From NCBI GenBank assembly GCA_038245795.1, contig JBBRSC010000036.1, forward strand, positions 1 to 18,827: 18,827 nt of DNA, written 5' to 3'. This stretch comes from JBBRSC01 sp038245795 (GTDB lineage: Bacteria; Actinomycetota; Acidimicrobiia; Acidimicrobiales; Microtrichaceae). Positions 14,030 through 18,827 of this stretch are shown one piece after another. Position numbers and translations under genes: made by a program. Numbering within the stretch: position 1 is the stretch's first letter; each line of letters opens with the position of its first letter. The notes beneath the pieces were generated by a model, which saw only the letters and a program-made list of their open reading frames with translations, was not told where the DNA came from and did not search any database.

Positions 14030-15448
14030 GTGGCAAAGCCCCCTGTTCTCACCCCCCGTGCCGACGACTTCCCCCGTTGGTACCAGGACGTCATTGCGAA
14101 AGCCGAGCTGGCTGACAACGGGCCGGTCCGTGGCACGATGGTCATTCGACCGTACGCCTACGGTATCTGGGAGCGGATGCAACAGGCGGTGGATCAACGC
14201 ATCAAGGCCGCGGGCGCCGAGAACGCGTACTTCCCGTTGCTGATCCCCGAGAGCTATTTCTCCCGAGAAGCCGAACACGTCGAAGGATTCAGCCCCGAGT
14301 TGGCGGTTGTCACTCACGCTGGAGGCGAGGAACTCGCCGAGCCTGTGGTCATCCGACCGACGTCAGAGACGATCATCGGCGAGTACATGGCGAAATGGAT
14401 CCAGTCCTACCGGGACCTACCGCTGCTGTTGAACCAGTGGGCCAACGTGGTCCGCTGGGAACTCCGGCCCCGCATCTTTCTGCGCACCACGGAGTTCCTC
14501 TGGCAGGAAGGTCACTGCGCCCACGCCACCCAGGCCGAAGCCTCAGCCTACGCGGAACGGATCCTGCACGAGGTCTACGCCGACTTCATGCGGTCGGAGC
14601 TGGCGATGTCGGTGGTCGAGGGCCGCAAGACGCGCCGCGAACGCTTCGCCGGGGCGATCAACACGATGACGTGCGAGTCGATGATGGGCGATGGAAAGTC
14701 ACTGCAGATGGGCACCAGTCACGAGCTTGGCCAGAACTTCGCCCGCGCATTCGAGATGACCTATCTGGACGCCAACGGCGATCAGCAGCTGGCATGGACC
14801 ACGTCGTGGGGGGTCTCGACGCGCATGATGGGGGGGCTCTTTATGTGCCACGGCGACGATCGTGGTCTGATCGTCCCGCCCCGGATCGCGCCGATCGAAG
14901 TCGTCGTGATGGTGGTTCGCGATGACGATTCCTCCAGCGTGGCCGACGCCGCGCAACGACTGACGGAGACCCTGTCGGAAGCCGGCGTTCGAGTTCGACT
15001 CGATGCAGCGGTTTCGACCGCCTTTGGTCGTCGTGCGACCAACTGGGAATTGAAGGGGGTTCCAATCCGTGTCGAACTGGGACCACGTGACGTGGAGGGC
15101 GGTGTCGTGACACTGGTGCGTCGCGATCTCGACGGCAAACGTGAGATGCCGTTGGACGGGTTGGGTGTCGTGATCCGGACCGAGCTCGACGAGATGCAAC
15201 AGGCCATGTACGCGAGCTCCGAGCAACGTCGACGGGATACCACGGTGACGACGGCGAGCATCGCCGAGGCGATCGACGCTGCCAGAGTCGGCTTTGCCGA
15301 GATCCCGTACGCAGCGCTGGGTGAAGCCGGCGAGGACGAGCTGGCGAAGAACTCAATGACCGTGCGCTGTCTGGTTCGACCAGATGGTTCGCTCCCGTTG
15401 TCTGACGATGAGCCCGACACGATCGCAGTGGTGGCTCGCTCGTACTGA
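14030..15448 (+). CDS. proS: Prolyl-tRNA synthetase, eukaryote/archaeal type
   Basis: 472 residues. Class II synthetase charging tRNA-Pro. The compact length and lack of the roughly 180-residue editing insertion between motifs 2 and 3 place it in the eukaryote/archaeal-type family rather than the E. coli type. Supporting motifs are the start DDFPRWYQDVIAKAELADNG, GTMVIRPYAYGIWE, VIRPTSETIIGEYMAKWI, motif 2 RWELRPRIFLRTTEFLWQEG (142-161), GTSHELGQNFARAF and motif 3 GGLFMCHGDDRGLIVPPRIA. The anticodon-binding domain is about 287-385. The C-terminal domain ends with ARSY, the buried terminal tyrosine seen in this type. However, only one cysteine (Cys447) remains in that domain, so the usual four-Cys zinc site is absent. 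GTG 14030 is chosen because the family N-terminus begins there and a leaderless -10 precedes it. Confidence 0.97.
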   Translation: MAKPPVLTPRADDFPRWYQDVIAKAELADNGPVRGTMVIRPYAYGIWERMQQAVDQRIKAAGAENAYFPLLIPESYFSREAEHVEGFSPELAVVTHAGGEELAEPVVIRPTSETIIGEYMAKWIQSYRDLPLLLNQWANVVRWELRPRIFLRTTEFLWQEGHCAHATQAEASAYAERILHEVYADFMRSELAMSVVEGRKTRRERFAGAINTMTCESMMGDGKSLQMGTSHELGQNFARAFEMTYLDANGDQQLAWTTSWGVSTRMMGGLFMCHGDDRGLIVPPRIAPIEVVVMVVRDDDSSSVADAAQRLTETLSEAGVRVRLDAAVSTAFGRRATNWELKGVPIRVELGPRDVEGGVVTLVRRDLDGKREMPLDGLGVVIRTELDEMQQAMYASSEQRRRDTTVTTASIAEAIDAARVGFAEIPYAALGEAGEDELAKNSMTVRCLVRPDGSLPLSDDEPDTIAVVARSY

Positions 15449-15464
15449 GCGTCTGATCAGACGC
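15449..15464. promoter_or_regulatory. 16-bp perfect palindrome between proS and the rimP promoter
   Basis: GCGTCTGATCAGACGC begins immediately after the proS stop and overlaps where the -35 of the TATACT promoter would lie. It is either a repressor operator or, as a 6-bp stem with a GATC loop, a U-less 3' hairpin for proS. Confidence 0.45.
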
Positions 15465-15480
15465 CGACGAGGGATCTCGC

Positions 15481-15486
15481 TATACT
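15481..15486 (+). promoter_or_regulatory. -10 box of the rimP-nusA-infB operon
   Basis: TATACT is a near-consensus -10, five of six bases matching TATAAT. The -35 region (about 15457-15463) is poor and overlaps the palindrome. Transcription would begin near 15493, about 30 nt before the leader terminator and 130 nt before rimP. Confidence 0.55.
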
Positions 15487-15521
15487 CCCGGGACGATCTT
15501 CGGGCCGCTTGGTGCTGACGG

Positions 15522-15546
15522 GCGTGGGCTGGGGCCCACGCTTTTC
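15522..15546 (+). terminator. Intrinsic terminator in the rimP leader (possible attenuator)
   Basis: GCGTGGGC, loop TGGG and GCCCACGC form a perfect 8-bp GC-rich stem followed at once by TTTTC. It lies downstream of the TATACT -10 and upstream of rimP, so it would end most transcripts from that promoter at about 50 nt, as well as reading from proS. A second hairpin, ATGGGC/GCCCAT (15553-15558 with 15568-15573), could pair with either arm of the terminator and so compete with it. Confidence 0.7.
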
Positions 15547-15609
15547 TCATGAATGGGCGAAAATCGTGCCCATCCGATCCCGCCACGAGCGGCGATCCAG
15601 AGAGACTCC

Positions 15610-15618
15610 AGGAGGTGA
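15610..15618 (+). promoter_or_regulatory. Strong rimP ribosome binding site
   Basis: AGGAGGTGA is an almost full complement of the 16S 3' end, 7 nt (from AGGAGG) before ATG 15623. It decides the rimP start against in-frame upstream codons that would read through the leader terminator. Confidence 0.85.
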
Positions 15619-15622
15619 CCAC

Positions 15623-16219
15623 ATGGCAACGAACGACCCATTTCTCGATCTGATATTGCGGCTGGTCACCCCGTTCATCGAAGCAGCAAACGCCGAGTTG
15701 TACGACCTTGAACGAAGCGGCAACACCGTCCGGATCACGATCGACCGGCGCGGCGGAATCGACCTCGACGTGCTGGCCATCATCAATCGGTCGCTCTCGC
15801 GTGCCCTCGATGAAGCCGACACGAGCGACGAGGCCTATGTCCTCGAGGTGTCGAGCCCCGGACTGGAACGCACGCTCCGAACGCCATCCCATTGGGAGCG
15901 CTCAGTTGGCGAGCGCGTCAAGGTCAAGACTCGCCGCGACATCGATGGTGCACGTCGCTTCGATGGAATCGTCGTCGGAATCGCTGAATCGATCGCCGTG
16001 ATGGCGGTCGGTATCGACAACGTGTCAATTCCACTTGACGTGATCGACCGCGCCCGAACGGTGTTCGAGTGGGGTCCGACACCAAAGCCGGGCGGCAAGA
16101 AGGCATCGTCGCCCCGCGGTCCGGTCGTGCGTGAGTCTCAGGAAACGCCCCACTCTCAGGAAACGCCCCACTCTCAGGAAACGCCCCACTCTCAAGAAAC
16201 GCAGGAGGCATCACAGTGA
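15623..16219 (+). CDS. rimP: Ribosome maturation factor RimP
   Basis: 198 residues. RimP binds the nascent 30S subunit and aids its maturation around S12. The N-terminal alpha/beta domain (about 5-80) includes LRLVTPFIEAANAELYDLE, VRITIDRRGGIDLDVL and YVLEVSSPGLERTL, the family signature. The C-terminal SH3-like domain (about 84-150) follows. From about residue 150 a basic linker leads to a tail built from SQETPH, repeated three times plus a partial fourth, encoded by an 18-bp tandem repeat. The TGA stop overlaps nusA as GTGA, so translation is likely coupled. rimP-nusA-ylxR-infB is the conserved bacterial order. Confidence 0.95.
   Translation: MATNDPFLDLILRLVTPFIEAANAELYDLERSGNTVRITIDRRGGIDLDVLAIINRSLSRALDEADTSDEAYVLEVSSPGLERTLRTPSHWERSVGERVKVKTRRDIDGARRFDGIVVGIAESIAVMAVGIDNVSIPLDVIDRARTVFEWGPTPKPGGKKASSPRGPVVRESQETPHSQETPHSQETPHSQETQEASQ
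16136..16202 (+). repeat. 18-bp tandem repeat in the 3' end of rimP
   Basis: Three identical copies of TCTCAGGAAACGCCCCAC (from 16136, 16154 and 16172) are followed by a 13-bp fourth copy with one change (TCTCAAGAAACGC). The repeat keeps frame, coding SQETPH units, and stops directly before the nusA Shine-Dalgarno sequence GCAGGAGG (16201-16208). Confidence 0.98.
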
Positions 16220-17538
16220 ACGCTGACATGATGGAAGCCCTACACGCCGTGGCGCTCGACAAGGGCATCTCGGTCGAGACGCTGTTGACGGTGCTCGCCG
16301 ACGCCATGCAGTCGGCCTACGAGAAGATGCCTGATGCCCAGGAGTACGCCTGGGTGGTCGTCACCCCCGAGACCGGAGATTTTCGCGTCTTCGCACAGAA
16401 CCTCGACGATGACGGCGACCCGATCGGTGAAGAATTTGATGTGACGCCCGATGGCTTCGGTCGGATTGCGGCCCAGGCGTTCAAACAGGTCATGACACAG
16501 AAGATCCGCGAGGCCGAACGCGAGCTCAAGTACGAGGAGTACGCAGGTCGCGAGGGCGACATCGTCACCGGGCTCATTCAGCAGTCGGACAGCCGGTACA
16601 CCCTGCTGGATCTGGGCCGCGTCGAGGCGCTCATGCCCCAATCCGAGCAGGTTGCTTACGAGCGCGCCGAGCCGGGCAAGCGGGTCAAGGCCTACATCGT
16701 CGAGGTTCGCAAGACCGCCAAGGGCCCACAGATCGTCGTGAGCCGAACCCACCCGGGACTCATCAAGCGACTGTTCGAGTTGGAAGTTCCCGAAATTGCC
16801 GACGGCATCGTGGAGATCCGAGCCTGTGCCCGAGAGCCTGGTCAGCGGACGAAGATCGCGGTGTGGTCGAACGACCCGAATGTCGATCCCGTCGGTGCCT
16901 GTGTCGGCGCCCGCGGCGCTCGCGTCCGGATGGTCGTCAACGAACTCAACGGCGAAAAAATCGACATCGTTCCGTACTCAGACGATCTCGAGGACTTCGT
17001 GGCGAAGGCACTGGCGCCGGCCAAGGTCACCGAGGTCCGGATCGACTATCAAACCGGCACGGCCGAAGTCATTGTCCCGGATTTCCAGTTGAGCCTCGCC
17101 ATTGGTCGCGAAGGCCAGAACGCACGTCTGGCTCACCGCCTCGTTGGCCTGCGGGTCGACATCCGCTCTGAGAGCGAAAGTTCGGCCGCTCCGCCCGCCG
17201 ACTGGGCCGAGGGCGAGTGGATCACGAACGCCGAGACCGGCGAGCAGATGTGGCAACCCGCCGACGGTGGCGACGCCATCACGGCGGCCGATTGGCAGAA
17301 GGGCGGTCCCGCGGGGGATGTTCCGGCGCCAACCGAGGTTGAGACGGACACTGGGTCCGATGTCACCGGGTCTGGCGCCCCAGGAGCCGAAGAACCCGCT
17401 GCCGCCATCGAGACGATCGACAACGCGGATGCGACCGTTGATGACTCCCAGAATGATGACGTGCCGCCCGGCGACGGGGATGCGACCGCTGAGACCGCAT
17501 CAGATCCGGACGAGGCTGCGGAGTCGCCGGCGTCGTGA
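16216..17538 (+). CDS. nusA: Transcription termination/antitermination factor NusA
   Basis: 440 residues from GTG 16216, which overlaps the rimP stop and sits 7 nt after GCAGGAGG. The ATG at 16228 is a less favoured alternative. NusA binds RNA polymerase and nascent RNA, stimulating pausing and intrinsic termination. The N-terminal polymerase-binding domain is at about 1-108, the S1 domain at about 112-178 (EGDIVTGLI...KAYIVEV), KH1 around 225-285 (GACVGARGARVRMVVNEL) and KH2 around 290-318 (LAIGREGQNARLAHRLVGLR). After about residue 320 comes a low-complexity acidic tail of 120 residues, rich in Asp, Glu, Ala, Pro and Thr. The E. coli-type AR repeats are absent, as usual outside proteobacteria. 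The tail is the unusual part. The leader terminator upstream would make NusA a plausible regulator of its own operon (inference). Confidence 0.97.
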   Translation: MNADMMEALHAVALDKGISVETLLTVLADAMQSAYEKMPDAQEYAWVVVTPETGDFRVFAQNLDDDGDPIGEEFDVTPDGFGRIAAQAFKQVMTQKIREAERELKYEEYAGREGDIVTGLIQQSDSRYTLLDLGRVEALMPQSEQVAYERAEPGKRVKAYIVEVRKTAKGPQIVVSRTHPGLIKRLFELEVPEIADGIVEIRACAREPGQRTKIAVWSNDPNVDPVGACVGARGARVRMVVNELNGEKIDIVPYSDDLEDFVAKALAPAKVTEVRIDYQTGTAEVIVPDFQLSLAIGREGQNARLAHRLVGLRVDIRSESESSAAPPADWAEGEWITNAETGEQMWQPADGGDAITAADWQKGGPAGDVPAPTEVETDTGSDVTGSGAPGAEEPAAAIETIDNADATVDDSQNDDVPPGDGDATAETASDPDEAAESPAS

Positions 17539-17810
17539 TCGACGCAGAACGACATCCGAGACGAACGTGTGTCGGATGTCGTGCGGTCCGTGCCCGCAGC
17601 GAGTTGATTCGCTGTCGACTCGGAATGGACGGTTCGTTGGTCTTCGAGAACTTCGGCCGGGGGTGCTGGTTGTGCCCATCGATGGAGTGTTTCGATGTGG
17701 CGGGAACGTCACGCCGTTTCACCCGGGCGTTGCGGGGTGACGTGAGTCTGACGTCACTCGCAGATGCCCGGATCGCGTTCGTGCAATTGGTCGCGTACGT
17801 GGGAGGATGA
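17535..17810 (+). CDS. ylxR: YlxR family RNA-binding protein (RnpM)
   Basis: 91 residues from GTG 17535, overlapping the nusA stop as GTGA. The family fingerprint is present: RTCVGCR (10-16), LVFENFGRGCWLCPSMEC (35-52), and a basic segment RRFTRALRG (60-68). The four cysteines at 12, 15, 47 and 52 could bind a metal, an inference from spacing. In Bacillus subtilis the homologue modulates RNase P. The gene lies between nusA and infB in most Gram-positive bacteria, as here. No ribosomal-protein L7Ae-type gene, common next to it in Firmicutes, follows. Its last codons supply a GGGAGGA that resembles a Shine-Dalgarno site. Confidence 0.93.
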   Translation: MIDAERHPRRTCVGCRAVRARSELIRCRLGMDGSLVFENFGRGCWLCPSMECFDVAGTSRRFTRALRGDVSLTSLADARIAFVQLVAYVGG

Positions 17811-17811
17811 C

Positions 17812-17916
17812 ATGTCGCGCAGCCGTTGGGGTTCGCGCGTACGACTGAGAAAGACAGAGATCGCAACTTGGCAGCGAAACTCCGAGTCCACGAGCTTGCG
17901 AAAGAGCTCGGACTGA
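17812..17916 (+). CDS. Possible 34-codon leader ORF overlapping the infB start
   Basis: An ATG sits 5 nt after GGGAGG (17801-17806), a better-placed ribosome site than anything near the infB TTG start. The ORF runs 34 codons to TGA 17914-17916 in a different frame from infB, spanning the infB start at 17868. The predicted peptide is rich in Arg and Ser, with no recognised family. It may be a translated upstream ORF that limits or couples infB translation, or a chance ATG after the ylxR Gly-Gly codons. Confidence 0.25.
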   Translation: MSRSRWGSRVRLRKTEIATWQRNSESTSLRKSSD

Positions 17917-18827
17917 CCAACAAGGAGTGTTTGGACCTGAGCCTGGAATTGGGCATCGGGGTAAAGACGCATTCTTCGAGCATCATCGACGCCCAAGCGG
18001 ACCGTGTCCGCCGCAAGGCCGAGCGTGATGGGCTGATCCGCGATCAGCAGCCCGAGGAGCCGAAGCCGGTCAAGAAGGTGTCTGCCAAGAAGGCTGCTGC
18101 GATGGCGGCAGCGTCCGTCGATGAAGCGACCGTCGTTGTTGCGTTGGAACCTGATGCGCCGTTGGCTCCGATCGCCGACGCGAACGTTGTTGCACCGCAG
18201 GTGGCGGCCGTGGAGTCGTCGGCTCCGGTCCCGACCGTTCAGGATGCTCCAGCGGCCGACGCGCCACCGGCCGCCGCGGTCGAGATGGCTCCGGCTGCCC
18301 GCGCAGCCGAACCTGCTGCTGCGCCAATCGGCGATCCGGGTGCCGAGAGCTCCGATCCCTCGTCCGGCGAGGCCGTGTCGTCCGGCGAAACCGTGTCGTC
18401 CGGCGGGACTCCCTCGTCCGGCGAGGCCGTGTCGTCCGCTCCACCAGCGCCGATGCCAGGTCGCGTGATCTCCTCGCGAGCCAGCGAGCGTCCGCGCCCG
18501 ACGCGACCGGCCGGCGAAGCAATTCTCGGCACACCCGCTCCCCGGCTTGCGCCGACCAATCGACCAACAGATGTACCGGCCGGCCCCAACGACGCGCCAC
18601 GTCCAGCAGCTCGCGGACCAGTTCCACCCGGAGCACCACTGTCCGCGACCGGTCGACAGATTCCTCCGCCCCCCGGCCCCCCGTTGTCCCGCACCGGTCG
18701 ACCGATTCCGCCGCCTCCTGGTTCCGGCGGACGTGGTCCGGTGGCTCCGGCTGGTCGAGGTCCGCGTCCTGCTGGCGCTGGTGGCCCCGCCGCTGGTGGA
18801 CCATACCGAACGGGTCCGTCCCGACCA
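17868..18827 (+). CDS. infB: Translation initiation factor IF-2, N-terminal part
   Basis: 320 codons to the window edge, with the GTPase domains beyond it. IF-2 delivers fMet-tRNA to the 30S subunit and promotes subunit joining. The start is a TTG. Upstream in frame to the ylxR stop there is no ATG or GTG, and the product then begins (M)AAKLRVHELAKELGL, the classic IF2_N helix start. The IF2_N domain covers about 4-50. After it comes a long disordered Ala/Pro/Val stretch, an SSGEAV-type repeat (about 165-190), and a Pro/Arg/Gly-rich part with two PPPP runs (266-269 and 281-284) inside TGRQIPPPPG and TGRPIPPPPG. Such long N-terminal regions are usual for actinobacterial IF-2. No good Shine-Dalgarno site precedes the TTG. 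Confidence 0.95.
   Translation, partial: MAAKLRVHELAKELGLTNKECLDLSLELGIGVKTHSSSIIDAQADRVRRKAERDGLIRDQQPEEPKPVKKVSAKKAAAMAAASVDEATVVVALEPDAPLAPIADANVVAPQVAAVESSAPVPTVQDAPAADAPPAAAVEMAPAARAAEPAAAPIGDPGAESSDPSSGEAVSSGETVSSGGTPSSGEAVSSAPPAPMPGRVISSRASERPRPTRPAGEAILGTPAPRLAPTNRPTDVPAGPNDAPRPAARGPVPPGAPLSATGRQIPPPPGPPLSRTGRPIPPPPGSGGRGPVAPAGRGPRPAGAGGPAAGGPYRTGPSRP
18360..18431 (+). repeat. 18-bp tandem repeat within infB
   Basis: Four in-frame 18-bp units starting TCGTCCGGCG (18360, 18378, 18396, 18414). The first and fourth are identical (TCGTCCGGCGAGGCCGTG), and a partial fifth follows. They code SSGEAV, SSGETV, SSGGTP and SSGEAV in the disordered part of IF-2. Confidence 0.95.

Noticed and set aside
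13321..14145. Minus-strand open frame opposite ispG and the start of proS
   Set aside because: It lies antisense to two secure genes, with no recognisable domain or ribosome site.
15509..15622. N-terminal extension of RimP from an upstream TTG
   Set aside because: It would translate through the leader terminator hairpin. The strong AGGAGGTGA and normal RimP N-terminus define ATG 15623.
16136..16202. CRISPR-like array
   Set aside because: The 18-bp units are contiguous without spacers and code in frame for the RimP tail.
18070..18804. Long minus-strand open frame opposite infB
   Set aside because: It is Arg/Pro/Thr-rich, mirrors the repeats of infB and has no domain. It is a high-GC shadow of the + strand gene.

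Overview
The window is a gene-dense, high-GC stretch with every recognisable gene on the + strand. Gene order and protein families point to an actinobacterium (Actinomycetota). A non-Streptomyces, non-Mycobacterium lineage such as class Acidimicrobiia is my best guess, from a WhiG-type sigma factor next to rpsB, a eukaryote/archaeal-type ProRS and long acidic tails on housekeeping proteins; this placement is inference. The order comM-dprA-xerC-whiG-M23-rpsB-tsf-pyrH-frr-cdsA ... dxr-M50 protease-ispG ... proS ... rimP-nusA-ylxR-infB is the classic actinobacterial backbone, compacted by loss of genes that lie between these blocks elsewhere.

Region 1 (1-3310) handles DNA. It holds the 3' part of comM, then dprA overlapping it by 4 bp (ATGA), then a XerC-type tyrosine recombinase. 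That recombinase is split by an in-frame TAG, although the rest of its reading frame, with the catalytic H-x-x-R, H and Y residues, is intact. Region 2 (3307-4776) holds a WhiG/FliA-family sigma factor and a secreted M23/LytM-fold protein that has lost the usual zinc ligands.

Region 3 (4978-9836) is a translation, nucleotide and lipid run: rpsB, tsf, pyrH, frr and cdsA. A probable promoter and a leader of about 105 nt precede rpsB. Region 4 (9886-13953) is dxr, a RseP/Rip1-type site-2 protease with two PDZ domains, and ispG, so two MEP-pathway genes flank an intramembrane protease. Region 5 (14030-15448) is proS.

Region 6 (15449-18827) is the rimP-nusA-ylxR-infB operon, running off the right edge inside infB. 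Its 174-nt leader has a 16-bp perfect palindrome, a consensus -10, and a textbook intrinsic terminator upstream of rimP with a competing downstream hairpin, which suggests attenuation. Operon genes overlap by GTGA junctions.

Three genes (xerC, dxr, proS) start with GTG placed 6-7 nt after a GG-TAnnnT box, the layout of leaderless actinobacterial transcripts. By my reading, apart from the interrupting TAG, every complete gene ends in TGA except the M50 protease gene (TAA). No tRNA, rRNA, CRISPR array, insertion sequence or minus-strand gene was recognised. The longest gene-free stretch is about 200 bp, before rpsB.
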